NCBI RefSeq assembly: GCF_002099425.1
Contig: NW_018344228.1
Span: 1,029,001 to 1,093,000 of the forward strand
Length of the DNA stretch: 64,000 nt
Direction: 5' to 3'
DNA from: Phascolarctos cinereus
Taxonomy: Eukaryota; Chordata; Mammalia; Diprotodontia; Phascolarctidae
This document shows, in pieces, positions 22,265-33,724 of the stretch. A program made the translations under genes and the position numbers. Positions within the stretch are counted from its first letter, which is position 1. Each line of letters opens with the position of its first letter. The notes beneath the pieces were generated by a model that saw only the letters and a program-made list of their open reading frames with translations, did not search any database and was not told where the DNA came from.

Positions 22265-23394
22265 CTATACACACATAAATGATATTTAATTTTCATACCC
22301 ATTATTCCTGAAGCCAATTTCACTCAAATTAATAAAATTTAATTTTAAAAATGATTAACTGACTATCTTGTAGATAAATTGTGATCAATGTTGGAAGATT
22401 AGGCAAGACAGAAATGTGGGAAAAGCAGGATTCAGGTGTCAACCCCATCAGGTCTTGCTAATATGAAGACCAAGGACAACCAGCATTGGTTGGCAGGAAT
22501 ATGATGGGAATTATTTCAGCTTGACTCACATAACAAGGGAGAGTGGTCACTGAAATAAAAGTAAAAAATTGCAAAAGACACAGTTGAATCTGTTGGCTTT
22601 TGACGACTGGATGAGATTGTGGGTCCCCCTTGAAAAATAGCTGAAATAATTCTAGACTATGGGATATCTCACTAAAAAAGAAGTTTTAGATGGAAAAATA
22701 CAAGACAACCAAGCAAAAAGCACCAATTCATGGTTCAAGGGAGAAAGCAACTCATAGCTCAGTGGAGAAAGCATTCTAGCAGACAGTTCCAGAATAGTAT
22801 CTCTTCAGAGAAGGAGTAAATTGGCAGCTTCTGAAGCAGAGGCATGTTCCAGTTGAAATACAATCCAAAAAACATGATTTGTCCAGGATATATGTTTTCC
22901 CTCTCCTGCATGCATCCCGTAGCTGTGCATATTCTTTTTGCATGTTTCCTCAGACAAAAGTAGGGTTGAAATCTATGAAAATGAATGCCCTATTCTGTGT
23001 AAGGGGGAAGTTTCCTTATTCTTTACCTTGCTATTATTCTATTTTAATTGAATGCATTTTGCTTGAATTAATGTACCATCTAGTCCAGTAAAAAAAGAAA
23101 CATTGGTGGGAGATTCATAAGTTGTAATTTTGCTTTTATGCTGACTCAAATTGAACCTTGGATATGAGTATAGCTTTCTGGAGCTCATGTTTGATCAGTT
23201 AGATAATACATGATCCTTGTCATCATAGAACTCATACTCAGTCTTTGATTGAATACTTAAATATGTCTAGTAACAGAGATCTAATTTTCTAGGGATAGGG
23301 AAGGGTCAAATATATCCATGAGGTTACTGGCCAAGAGAATAGTTGCACCAGTACAAGAAATAGAGATGTTAGGGCTGATTTATTTGGTGGGAAA
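22264..23394. other. Single-copy-looking DNA, 1.1 kb
   Basis: No family recognised. A 70-codon frame at 22879-23091 has no exon-like support. Confidence 0.4.
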
Positions 23395-23600
23395 TAATAA
23401 ATTCAGCTTTTGGAATTTAAGTAGTCAAATAACAGATGGAAATGTAGAACAGGAGCTCAGGATAGAACTTTAGGCTACCAATTTGGATTTAGGAGTCATA
23501 TATACAGAGGTGATCATTGTGAACATGGAAATGGTTAATTTAAAAACTGAGAAGAGGACTGGGGTCAGAACTTTGGAGAACACCCATACTTAGAACATGG
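23395..23600. repeat. Possible old interspersed repeat
   Basis: 'ggatttaggagtcatatata' followed by 'cagaactttggagaacaccc' resembles a repeat widespread in mammals ('gatttaggagtcatcagc' ... 'gagccttgggggacaccc'). I cannot name the family with confidence. Confidence 0.3.
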
Positions 23601-23721
23601 GAGGAAGAAGAGTTGACAGTATAGGAGTTAGAAAATGAGTATTTAGACAGCTAACAGAAGAACTACAAAATTTCAGAACTATGGAAATAAGGTGGAAGAG
23701 AGAGTAATCAATAGTAGTAGA

Positions 23722-23940
23722 TAAAATACTGAACTTGACTTCAGGAGATTAGTGTTTGAATCTCTTAGAAAATTATGAGTTGGGTGACCCTAGGAAAATC
23801 AGTTAACCTTTCTGGACTTTGTCTAATCAATAAAATTGAAATTTTAGCAATAGATCTACCTCACTGAGTTGTTGGGAGGTCCAAGTAAGATAATAAATAT
23901 AAGAAGAGTATTATCACATTGGCTGAGGTCAGTGTTATTG
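23722..23940 (+). repeat. MIR-type CORE-SINE
   Basis: 'gttgggtgaccctaggaaaa', 'ctacctcactgagttgttgg' and a distal 'aagtaagataataaatataa' follow MIR order. Confidence 0.75.
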
Positions 23941-24689
23941 CCAAAGCCCAAGTACCTACAACATTTCAAAGTTGCTCCTAGGTCTTGAGAGCTACGGTAC
24001 ATTGATCCAGCTGACACTGTGTGTTGTGTGTTGTTCCCTTACCTCATCCCACATGAAGGATGACGTGTTCTGCCTTGAGGAAGGCAGGCAATAACAAGGA
24101 TATTATCATTATTACAGAAGTGGTCATGGAAGGTAAGGATTGAGAAAAGATTATTAGTCTACTACATGCTTTACTTTTAGTGAAGTCAAAATATTTTCCA
24201 TGATTAATCTCAGAATTGAATCAAGAAATGTAGCACAGGAGAGTAGAAAAGTATTAGTCAGGGCTAGAAGACATAGGTTATAGTACCAAATCCTCATTCT
24301 GAAACTATCCAGAATTTCACTTTCTTATTTCCTGAACAGAGGCAGATTGCCTATCTCCCATGTATCTACACCGATGAAAACCTAAACTTCACACAAGATG
24401 GAAGAAAAATCAAGAAACTTGAGTAACTTATTCTATCCTAGAGCTGCATTAAGCAAACAGATAAAACATCAGCTAGAAACACACAAATAGCATGAAAGGG
24501 GACCAAGAACAAAGCTAGTGCCAATACAAATAAGAACATTGATAGCTTCCCAAAATGAATAGAGATGGGCGAAAGACCCAATAGTGAGCAGAGCTAACAA
24601 CTCATGGTTGTTGCAAATAGGAGGCAATCTTGTAGGCAGATAAACACACAGATAAATAAGCTTGGTTTTACTTGGTTTTTAAGCTTGGT
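23941..24689. other. Single-copy-looking DNA
   Basis: Nothing recognised. Confidence 0.4.
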
Positions 24690-24825
24690 CAATCTAAATG
24701 TACTTCTCAAAGACAATGTAAACTCCTGTAAGGCTGGAATTATGTTTCTGTCTTTGTGTTTTTAGAATATAACCCACTATTTTGTAGATAGTTGGCCTGT
24801 AATAAATGTACATTGAATTAGAATT
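24690..24825 (+). mobile_element. L2 LINE 3' end
   Basis: 'gacaatgtaaactcctgtaa', 'ggctggaattatgtttctgt' and 'taataaatgtacattgaatt' match the L2 terminus. Confidence 0.75.
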
Positions 24826-24831
24826 TCTTTA

Positions 24832-25005
24832 TTATGGCCTTTGGCAAGTTAATCAGTATGAGTCCCAATTTTCTAAACTATAAAGTGGATATATACATAT
24901 CTGTCCTGCCTACTTCAGGGATTATTGTGAAGATTTTGTGATGTAGTATATGGAAATCAATTTGAACACTTGGAAGTGACATACAAATATAAATTGCTTT
25001 TCTAA
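24832..25005 (+). repeat. MIR-type CORE-SINE
   Basis: 'ggcctttggcaagttaatca', 'ccaattttctaaactataaa' and 'ctgcctacttcagggattat' are in MIR order. The 5' half is absent. The L2-then-MIR order is repeated at 26560-26760. Confidence 0.65.
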
Positions 25006-25694
25006 ATTTAGAACACATCAATTACTTAATCAGGAGTAAGGTGACTGAAATATCCACCTGGCAGAAGGAAGAAATATTAAAAGGCTCAACTAAAACATGA
25101 CTTGGAAAAAGTAGCAGAGCTTTTCATTTTGAAAAGCAACAGCTGAAATTCAACTCATGCTAATATCTAGTTATTAATTCGAACAAGAATGTTGCTCTGT
25201 CCAAACAGGGGGGGAAAGGAAGGATTAGCCAAACTATGCAAAGAATGATAATGGGCTCTAAGTAAAAGATGAAGCAAATACTTTTTCATCATATGTTAAC
25301 AATATTTCTAATATTTCACAAGTAGGAGTCTGCTTGTAAAGCTCTAATGTTGTTTGTCTAATACTCTGTCTAATACTGTGCTACGTTTTTTGATTCAATT
25401 CTGAGACTGATCCTGGAAAATATTTTAACTTCACCAAGGAGTCTAGCCATTCCAAATTTAATTATGAAAGATAAAGAATGGTGCTATAAATAAATTCACG
25501 TAACCATACCCATTGTATAGGAGAGGTGATTTTTTTTTCCCTAGAGAGTGAAGTAGCAGTATACATTTAAGTGGATCTGGAAAAACAGAAGTAGTAATCC
25601 TTGGTTATCCTCATTAAATTCACTTTGACCAGCATGCCCTATCATATTACACACCCAACCTCTAAAAACTAAGGTTTCAGGATTAAAAGTCAGA
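25006..25694. other. Single-copy-looking DNA
   Basis: Nothing recognised. Confidence 0.4.
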
Positions 25695-25805
25695 TAGCAG
25701 TGGTGTCATATTTGTATTCAGAGGTACTGGCTCTGCTGCTTATTAGAGATTATATGATTTGTTCAGGATCACATAGCAAAAGAATGGCAGAAATATGATG
25801 AAATG
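25695..25805 (-). repeat. MIR fragment, antisense
   Basis: 'gatttgttcaggatcacata' is the complement of the MIR core. Both ends are lost. Confidence 0.5.
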
Positions 25806-25892
25806 GGGTATCAAGTCCTAAACCAGGTAGGTCTCTTTTGATTGCTATACTGCGACTCCTCTTTCATACCATTTTGGGCAAACATTGCAAAT

Positions 25893-26092
25893 AGTTTCAT
25901 ATCAGATTTAGGGACAGAGGGACCTTATAAAGCATATAGTCTACTCCTCTTATTTTACAGATAAGGAAACTGAGCCTCAGAGAGATTAGTTGGCTTGCCC
26001 AAGATTACATAGGTAGAAATTGACTGAACTAGGATTTGAACCCACTTCCTGGGACTCCAAGTCAAATATCCTTTCTACTGTACCATGCTTTC
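25893..26092 (-). repeat. MIR3-type CORE-SINE, antisense
   Basis: 'tcttattttacagataagga', 'aactgagcctcagagagatt', 'ttgcccaagattacataggt' and 'aggatttgaacccacttcct' give a nearly complete antisense copy. Confidence 0.85.
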
Positions 26093-26332
26093 ACCTCCAA
26101 GGTCACCTCTTGGTCTTCTTCAATCTGAAGACAGTCTTTATTTCCATTATTTCAACAAAGCCTTTTTTTCTTATTTTAGGAAACAAAGGCCCAGTGATAT
26201 AACATCCCTTGTACTACAGGTTGTCAAGCAGTAACTATATGACCAATTATGATGAATGTTCTATAAAAGTTTCATCTTCTAGAAGATGGGTTATGTCAGA
26301 CAGCCTTTGATGTCTTTTCCAACTTGTGAGAT

Positions 26333-26480
26333 TCTGAGTTTTTGTAACTATATTTGGGTACCCTTAGGCACATTATTTAACATCTCTGGGCCTCAGTTTC
26401 CTCATCTGTAAAATAAAGTGGCTAGGTTATGTGGCCTCTCTGGGCTGTTTTCCTGCTCTAAACTGATAGCCCTATGGTAT
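26333..26480 (+). repeat. MIR3-type CORE-SINE
   Basis: 'tctctgggcctcagtttcct' then 'catctgtaaaataaagtgg' is the core, followed by a decayed 'ctgttttcctgctctaaact' tail. Confidence 0.8.
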
Positions 26481-26559
26481 CCACAACCTAGGGCTCAGAT
26501 TTCATGAAATTGTTCCATGATCAGAAATGTCCATTTGCCAAAAACAACTTGGTACTCTG

Positions 26560-26760
26560 AAAAAGGTCAAGCTCTGTTCTTGTTCTATATAATCATGTGT
26601 TTTTAATAAATGTATGTTGAATCAGAATTGTTCAATTATGGCCATGGGCAGGTTAATCAGTCTGAATGTCAATTTCCTAATCTGTAAAATGGGGATGTCA
26701 AATTCATAAATCTGTTAATCTGAATTTGCATAAATCATAAAGCAATACCCAGTATGATAT
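26560..26760 (+). repeat. L2 3' terminus followed by MIR fragment
   Basis: 'gtttttaataaatgtatgtt' then 'gaatcagaat' (26600-26630) is an L2 end. It is followed directly by 'gccatgggcaggttaatcag' and 'ctaatctgtaaaatgggga' of a MIR. The pair repeats the L2-then-MIR arrangement at 24690-25005. Confidence 0.6.
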
Positions 26761-27364
26761 TTCATATACTCAAGCTTTCTGAAATATAATCTATAATATC
26801 TTTGGTCACATACAAAATGAAAGTAGAAAAGCATAAAGATGAGGAAAGCGCCCACAGGCCAATTTAAAGACTGATGCAGTCAAGTAAGTTTTGCAAAGTT
26901 GCCTTTAAAAACAAACACAAATACAGAGTGTCACAAAACTCAGTTGTCCACTGCATACCAAACCTTATTAATTGGATTATGAGTGGGTTCAGACTTTGTG
27001 GCTGTCATTTCAAGCCTCACTTCTTTCTGAACTCAAATAGAGTTGAACACAGGCAGTTATCATTCAACATTTCTGCCTTGTCTGCCAATTTATAAGATTC
27101 TGTGTTTACAGCAGAAAAAAAAGTTACAGTAAAAACTTGCAATAAAATCACAATTCTTAGCAATTCTCATTGTGTGGTGTAAGCTTTGAAATAATATGGC
27201 CAGAGACATTGAGTCAATTTACCAGAGGCACTTTTGACTAGCCACGGTCACTTATTGTTACAGTAGCATTATTTCAACATAGAGTGCCTGTGGGACTGAT
27301 GCAATCAATGTTTGGTTTTTAAAACTCTTTTTAATATGGTGCCATTCCATTTTCCAGAATTATT
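26761..27364. other. Single-copy-looking DNA
   Basis: No repeat or exon recognised. Confidence 0.4.
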
Positions 27365-27775
27365 ATCTATTATTCCCTTCCACACACTCTAGAGGCCGAA
27401 CATGCTGGCATTCTTCCTACATCTCCTATCTCCATGTCTTTGTACTGTCCATCATCTATGCCTATAAAACTCCTCGTCCTTTTGGAATTCTTGGTTTCCT
27501 TCAAGACAGAGATAACACACCACCTTTTTAAAGACACCTCCCTTCCTCCGCCAGCAGCTACTGTCATTTTTACAAAGGTATCTTGCATCTCTTTGGTATA
27601 CAATTATAGATTTAAGTTGTAATTCCCCTCTCCCTCTCCACTCCCCTACTCCTCCATTAAAATGTAATCTTTTTGCAGGCAGAAGCTATTTTTTCTTGTC
27701 CTTCTATTACTAGCATGTAGCATACTGCATGACACACAGTGGGCATTTTATGAATGCTCACTAATCAACTGATCA
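27365..27775 (+). mobile_element. L2 LINE 3' part
   Basis: 'tttggaattcttggtttcct', 'gacagagataacacaccacc', 'gcaggcagaagctatttttt' and 'gcatactgcatgacacacag' occur in L2 order, ending 'aatgctcactaatcaactga'. Confidence 0.75.
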
Positions 27776-28862
27776 ATTACTTTCCCAGTTTGTATTCCAG
27801 CAAGGGATGGTAAACCTCAGCAGTAGGCTCAACTCACTGCATAGACAAATTTATGGACATTACACAATTCTTCCTAATGAAATATCTGGCTAACGGACTG
27901 CCTGGTTACTTTAACTCATTAAGGGCAGTTTAATGTTTTCTTACAGTTTCCTTATTTATCTTGGGTTTCAACTACTTAGCAGCTAGCTTTTGTTTTGTTT
28001 TGTTTTGTTTTTCTTTTCCTAGCAGAAAAAAAAATTATTCTGAGAAGGGAAATGATTCCAGTCATAATTCTCTATTATTATTGTCATTCTAGCTACCCTG
28101 AGCAACAGGCTCAGGCTTTCTGGGATTCTCTTCTGTCCTCCCCCAACCCCAAACAAACAAATCCCCCTTATCTTTGTTGTCCTTCCTTTTTCTTCACTGG
28201 CCTTAGCTCCTTGTGAGCTTTAGTGATCTTGAGGTCATTTTTACTGGACTACTATTATTTCTACTCTGTTACCTGCCCTTGTTTCTATATTCTTTACATA
28301 GCTTTAAAACCCAAGTTTAGTAGAGATTCTCTGTTCCTCACATTATTCTTTTTAGAAAAATTAGCTTTTTTTTTCCTCTTTGTGTCTTCAGAGTTTCATC
28401 CTTGAAGGCATTCTTGGTTTAATTCTCTTAGAGTTATTTAGACCCCAGGATACTATCTCTTCTGTTTGCAAACCATTTTAAACCTGATTTCCCAAAATCT
28501 AGGGTGCTTGTCAGACTATGCCTAGCTTTCTTCTTTATCTCATAAATCCTAAGATAAAGCAGTTGTCTAGCCTACCCTTTCCACCCCAAACACATACAAC
28601 TCACCTCTCCCGGGCACTAAGCTTCCCGTCATTTCTATTTCAGCTAGTTCCTCTTTATCGATGATATTAAGACCCAGAATAAAGATTTCCTTGATCACTT
28701 TTTTTTCTGCCTTTCCAAAGAGGATACCCATCATGCACTCTCCCCTGGGATGTAACTGTCACTATTAGAGATTTTGCTTTGGATTAGATAACAAAGATAT
28801 AAAATTTCCCATAAAGTCAATGTTACATTATCTGGCAGAGCAGAGATGATTTGTACACAAAT
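27776..28862. other. Unassigned 1.1-kb segment
   Basis: It includes a (TTTTG)n run at about 27990-28012 and C/T-rich text. Parts such as 'cccaaaatctagggtgcttg' at 28491 look repeat-like to me, but I cannot assign a family. No coding frame beyond about 73 codons. Confidence 0.35.
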
Positions 28863-28980
28863 TTGGTGTATGTATATATCTCAACAGACATCTATATACA
28901 TATAGATGTGTGTGTTCATATGTGTTCATATACATATATACACATATGAGTATATGAACATATGTGTGGGTGTGTATAAC
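28863..28980. repeat. TATG/TACA-rich tract with an inverted repeat
   Basis: An alternating purine-pyrimidine stretch. Within it 'tgttcatatac' (28923-28933) and its exact complement 'gtatatgaaca' (28950-28960) flank a 16-base spacer, so a hairpin is possible. Confidence 0.85.
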
Positions 28981-29009
28981 CTGTAAGGTTTTCTCATTAT
29001 CAAATAGCA

Positions 29010-29410
29010 ATGATATTTCACATTTATATATTGCTTTCAGGTTTATAAAGCACTTCCTTCATACCAACCCTGTGCAATAGGGAGGGGCCATCTCCAGTGG
29101 TCCTGATGAATATCTGGCCACTGGACCGAGATGTCTCTGGAGGAGAAAGTGAGGCTGGTGACCTTGCATAGCCTGCCCTTACTCAAATCAAAGTCAATTG
29201 CAAGTCATATCATCTGATGCCATGGTCCTCCTCGAGAATGAAGGACAAACACACACAGTGAAATAGGGAGTATGTTATTAAGTGAGAGGTTAAATATTTT
29301 GCCTAGGGTCATACAGATAGTACAGGAGCTAGGATTTGAACTCAGGTCTTCTGATACTAAGACCAGTGTGTTATTTCTCTCCCTCCCCTTTCTACTACTC
29401 ATATTCCTTG
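29010..29410 (-). repeat. THER1-type CORE-SINE, antisense, split by an insert
   Basis: The left arm (29010-29083) has 'tgctttcaggtttataaagc' and 'accaaccctgtgcaatag'. The right arm (29270-29410) has 'gcctagggtcatacagatag' and 'aggatttgaactcaggtctt'. They join into one copy when the insert at 29084-29257 is removed. Confidence 0.85.
29084..29257 (+). mobile_element. RTE-tail-like retroposed insert
   Basis: A 174-bp insert runs from 'ggggccatctccagtggtcc' to 'gagaatgaaggacaaacaca', and its 3' end matches the right half of the foldback element at 57406. 'gtgcaataggga' before and 'gtgaaataggga' after form a 12-bp target duplication with one mismatch. The variable-length duplication and the simple 'acacac' tail indicate LINE-driven retroposition. 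Confidence 0.85.
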
Positions 29411-29789
29411 GGGTTCACAAAATATGGGCCTTAAAGAATAAGATATGGATTAAGAGGGTAGGAACAACAGTATCAGATGTCCACTAGAAAAGAAAACTCA
29501 GAAGGTCACTCTAATGAAGACTCAAAGCTCAAGGTAAATAGAATTTATAGGGAGGGACAGAATAAGGGCCCATGAAATTGGTTCAACTGGTCTGAGAAAG
29601 AAGAAAGAGAACACATACAGAGGATAAAAATGGAGCTTGTTTGTGTGTGGGGAAGAAAGGAATGAGAGAGAATGGTGGGAGCAAAGACATCATCTTAGAT
29701 CAACTTTATCTGATTTACTACTTTAACTAGCCTTAGCCCTATCTTGCATTAACCACTAAATCATTGAGTTGTATGAGGTCAAGGTCATT
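29411..29789. other. Single-copy-looking DNA
   Basis: Nothing recognised. Confidence 0.4.
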
Positions 29790-29985
29790 TGAGGTATAGA
29801 TTTAAAAAATTTTAAAGTTGGATGGACCCTTAGAAGTCATATGGTCCAGCCATCTCATTTTATAAGTGAAGAAATTGAAATCCATGAGATGAAGTGACTT
29901 GTCCACAGTCAAACAAATGGTAAATAGCAGAGTTGTAACTTTAATGCAGGTTTTCTCATTTGAATTCCACCCTCTTCCCCCATAT
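29790..29985 (-). repeat. MIR3-type CORE-SINE, antisense
   Basis: 'aaagttggatggacccttag', 'catctcattttataagtgaa' and 'gtgacttgtccacagtcaaa' are in antisense MIR3 order. Confidence 0.75.
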
Positions 29986-30017
29986 ATGCTTACTCTTTGA
30001 AGATAATTTTATTTTCT

Positions 30018-30143
30018 CTCTCTTTTTTTGGTGAGGCAGTTGTGGTTGAGAGACCTTGCCCAGAGTTACACAACTAGTAAGTATTATGTGTCTGGGGCTG
30101 GATTTCAACTCTGCTCTATCCACTGTACCACCTAGCTGCCCAA
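30018..30143 (-). repeat. Short tRNA-related SINE, antisense
   Basis: A poly(T) start is followed by 'ggtgaggcagttgtggttga', 'gagttacacaactagtaagt' and the complement of the head, 'tgtaccacctagctgccc'. Same family as 14355 and 57718. Confidence 0.85.
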
Positions 30144-30727
30144 AGCTAATGCTTTTTAGATTATACTAGGTAGGAAAATATCAAGGCAAGCCCTGACCTC
30201 TTTTCTTTACCCTGCTGTCTTCCTGCTCTTTCATAGACATTCTCTGAGCTCAGCTACTGTTTTTTTTAAGCAACATTAACAGCATCTCTCTGCATGTAAC
30301 AGCAAAAAAAAAAATCACACTTTGATCTTTAAAGAGCTATGATTCCATTAGTGTGAGTGCTCCCCTTTACTGACTGACTCCCACTGTTGTATGGCTTAGT
30401 AGATGGTGTTTCAGCATTCCTATCACCAAAATACCACCTTATGGGTAATCTGGTGATAAATTTCTGAATTTTGTTATACTGGCTATTGATTTCATTCCTG
30501 AGCCTGTGTCTGAAATCTTTCTATTTTTTTTTTAGGACCTGTTAGTGTTTGTGCTTACTGGTACAGTCATTATAACCCAGGATAATCAGTCTGCTGCAGA
30601 GAGAGCTTTTTTTTTTTTTTTGAGGAACACCAAAATAAGCATTTCATTTCAGGTCTAACACAGAGTCAGAAATAATACACAAAATGATTATGATCACCTA
30701 AATGAAAACAACACTAAAATGAAGCTG
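30144..30727. other. Single-copy-looking DNA
   Basis: Poly(A) and poly(T) runs near 30305 and 30608. Nothing else recognised. Confidence 0.4.
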
Positions 30728-30979
30728 CTATTGTGCAGTCATTTCAGTCATGTCTGATTCTTTGTGGCTCCATTTGAGGTTTTCTTGGCAAAGTACTGGA
30801 GTGGTTTGCCATTCTCTTCTCCAGCTCATCTTACAGAGAAGGAAACTAAGACAAACAGGGTTAAATGACTCGCCAAGGGTCACACAGCTAATAGTGTCTG
30901 AGGTTAGATTTGAACTCAGCAAGTTGAGTCTCCCTGACTGGGCCCATCACTTGTAGCCACTGTGCTTTCTAGCTGCCCC
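30728..30979 (-). repeat. MAR1-type CORE-SINE, antisense, full length
   Basis: The left end 'gtgcagtcatttcagtcatg' then 'gtactggagtggtttgccat' is the complement of the BovB/RTE-like tail. The core 'ggtcacacagctaatagtgt' and the head complement 'ctagctgcccc' follow. The exact 11-bp repeat 'aaatgaagctg' at 30717-30727 and 30980-30990 is a target duplication, so both ends are certain to within a base or two. Confidence 0.95.
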
Positions 30980-31124
30980 AAATGAAGCTGACAAATGTGT
31001 AATCATAATGATACATCTTGGATCCAGAGATGAAAGGAGGAAGTACACTTTTCACCTTTCTGTTGAAGAGGTGGGGAACTACTGGTATAGAATATTGTAA
31101 GTATTGTCAGGCATAATGACAGTA

Positions 31125-31260
31125 CTGATTGGTTTTAGTTAATTGCTTTAATTTTTTGCAAAGAAAGACATTGTGTGGGTGGGAGGGTAATACGTTCACA
31201 AATGATTGTGATATACAAAAAAAAAGAGATAGGAACAAGAAAGAAACCTATGAAAGCAAA
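31125..31260 (+). mobile_element. L1-like 3' tail, decayed
   Basis: 'gattggttttagttaattgc', a G-rich 'gggtgggagggtaatacgtt', 'aaatgattgtgatatacaaa' and an A-rich end resemble the marsupial LINE 3' end also seen at 32095. Confidence 0.35.
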
Positions 31261-32094
31261 GACCACCAATAAATAGTCTTTTTCTTTGAAGGAGAAAAAT
31301 ATCTCCCCTAAAAAATATCCCCCCGGAAAACATGTTCAGTTGAAGTAGTGGAACATAGAGGTATTGTACTGAGAAAGCAGCTATTTTTTTTTAAATAAAA
31401 AAAAATCCAGGAAGTTCCCCAATCTAGTGGATCACAAAAAGATGGTGAATGTATTGATTAAACACATTAATTACTTTTGATTAATTACATTAATTAAATA
31501 TGCTGAATGTCTTGATTAAATACCGGACAATACTATGATGCAATTATCAGGGCATTCACTCATGAATATTTGGTAGTATGTCTCCACAAGGTGGATCCTT
31601 TTTTAAAGGTCTTTCAGAATTCAAGCTATAGTTTCATAAGACATGTTTTAAAACCTTTCTTTTTTGCCCAAAAAGTGAAATGAGATCACTAAGAAAGCAT
31701 TTGATTTTTTTTAATAAAAAGAACAAGAATAACAAAAACAAATCTTCATCTCCTTGGTTTTATTCTATTCATAGTCATAATTATAATATTTGTACTCTAA
31801 GGCGTATCCATATAAATTGTGACTCATTATGGTATGGACATAGTCTTGAGTTCTTGAAAGCTTATATGACTAACACAAATCTGACAGGTTCCACTAAGGT
31901 AGAAAGGCCTCAAGAATGAGCTAGATCTGGAGAAGGTCATCACCTGTGGTTTGGTTACCAGGTCATTTTTTTTTGCCCACCACCTTATCTGTGAACTCAT
32001 CTAAAGTGTGGCGGTTTTTGATTTGTAATGCGAGAGGATTTATCCACATGAATAAATCAAATACCTGGTTAATATTGAAGTAAGCATCCATGCA
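31261..32094. other. Single-copy-looking AT-rich DNA
   Basis: A local imperfect repeat is present: 'gaatgtattgattaaacac' near 31447 recurs as 'gaatgtcttgattaaatac' near 31505, around an 'attaatta'-rich core. Nothing else recognised. Confidence 0.45.
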
Positions 32095-32275
32095 AAGATG
32101 CAGGTTGATACAACCCCAAATTTAATTGTGTTTGGGGTTAAATATTGTTGGTTTTGCTGAACTGCATTTTTATTTTTTCTTACTTATTTAATCTGTTACA
32201 AGGGTTGGCTTATTGTATAGGGGGAGGAAGAGGAATATATTTAGAAATGATGGTGCTGTAAAAACAAAAATGTAT
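32095..32275 (+). mobile_element. L1-like 3' tail
   Basis: 'ttggttttgctgaactgcat', 'tgttacaagggttggcttat', 'gggggaggaagaggaatata' and 'aatgatggtgctgtaaaaac' resemble a marsupial LINE 3' end. The 5' part is missing. Confidence 0.45.
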
Positions 32276-32487
32276 CAAAAGTAAGGTAAAATTAAGAGTG
32301 ACCACACAGTCCCATCATGATACATATATGTCATAATTGGGAACCAAGTGGTATATCTTTATATAGATGCTGACTGATGTTCTGAGCTGGCTTCCACGAA
32401 CGGATATTGGATTGTGAATTTAATAAACCACACATTACCATTTTATTCAGGTTCTTTTGTGAAGGCACGTCTCTAAATTTGTAGATT

Positions 32488-32640
32488 CAGTGTGGTAATG
32501 TTAGATACCTAGGCTTAGAGTTAAGAAGATCTGGGTGTCAGAGCCCACTTCAAAGACTAATTACCTGTGTGACCCTGAGCAAGACAATTAACCTCTCTGT
32601 GACTCAGACAACTTCCTAGGAATTATCTATTAAGTCACAG
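32488..32640 (+). repeat. MIR-like SINE
   Basis: 'agttaagaagatctgggtgt', 'acctgtgtgaccctgagcaa' and 'aacctctctgtgactcagac' are clear. The 3' end is uncertain and may belong to the family with the 'gagttccct' module. Confidence 0.7.
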
Positions 32641-33639
32641 GTGGATTTTGAGCTGCATCTCTAGAACTTATCTACTCAGTCACAGAATGGGCTGATGGGA
32701 GGATTTTCCTAACTAAGACTTGAAGTTGGCCATGCTGACAAAATCACAGATCTATTGTGTGTTCTCATCTTTCAATTCAACTTTGTTTTTGACAATGCAG
32801 TTCTAAAATCATTTTCAGGAAACAACCATGTTGCAATTTATACTTTGAAAGTGGACAAAAGGATCAACCACTAATTACAAAATTATTTGTGGAACTCAGG
32901 TCTAAGTAGATAGAAAGTAGCTCAGAAATTATGTATAGGATAGACAATGGAAACTTGCCCAAAAGAAGGTAAATTAATTTATGGGGCCACGGTACAACAG
33001 AAGGGAGTTTGCAAGGCTTATACCTTAAGGATAAAAGAATTTTTCATAGTAGACATGAAACTGAGTATAATTTAAAAATGATAAATATTTAAAAACTTCC
33101 TAAGTTTGACAGTAACATTTTTTTTTGGTTATGCCTATTGACTTAAAGGAGGTCATACCAAATGAATATTTAACAAGTGTAAAAGACAAAATCTACTTGG
33201 GGAATTTGTAGAGCAAGTTTATTTAATGGTTTAACACATGGACAAATCAACTGCTTTTTATTTGGAATATTACTCTAACAAATGGTATTAAGAGAGTTCT
33301 ATTTAACTATGATAAATATTCAATCCCTACTATTTAATTAATAGAGTTCCTCTTTCTTTACCAACTTCTCCCCCTTTTCTGTTGGAACTATGGCAAAATG
33401 ATTGGTCTTTGGTATTTTTAAAAGGCAGTATGCTACAGTACTTGCTAATGGGTCTTCAAACACATATATGATACTGTAATAAGAACCATAACAATGATAG
33501 ATAACTTCCTCAGCCATAGTTAGAGAAAGAGAAAATAAATAAGTACAATTAACTACTGTATCTCAATCTCACTGTTGGGATTAGGATAATGGGCTAGGGT
33601 AGTTGACACTTAGAAAGCTAGAAGTAGACATACATATGC
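32641..33639. other. Single-copy-looking DNA, 1 kb
   Basis: Nothing recognised on either strand. Confidence 0.4.
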
Positions 33640-33722
33640 ATACATGTACATATATGTATTTCTAGACATACATGTATGAAAATATGGAAATACATCCACA
33701 TATGTATATAGGGAAATACGTG
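33640..33722. repeat. ATAC/TATG-rich imperfect tract
   Basis: Diverged 'catacatatgcatacatgta'-type units. Confidence 0.75.
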
Positions 33723-33724
33723 CT

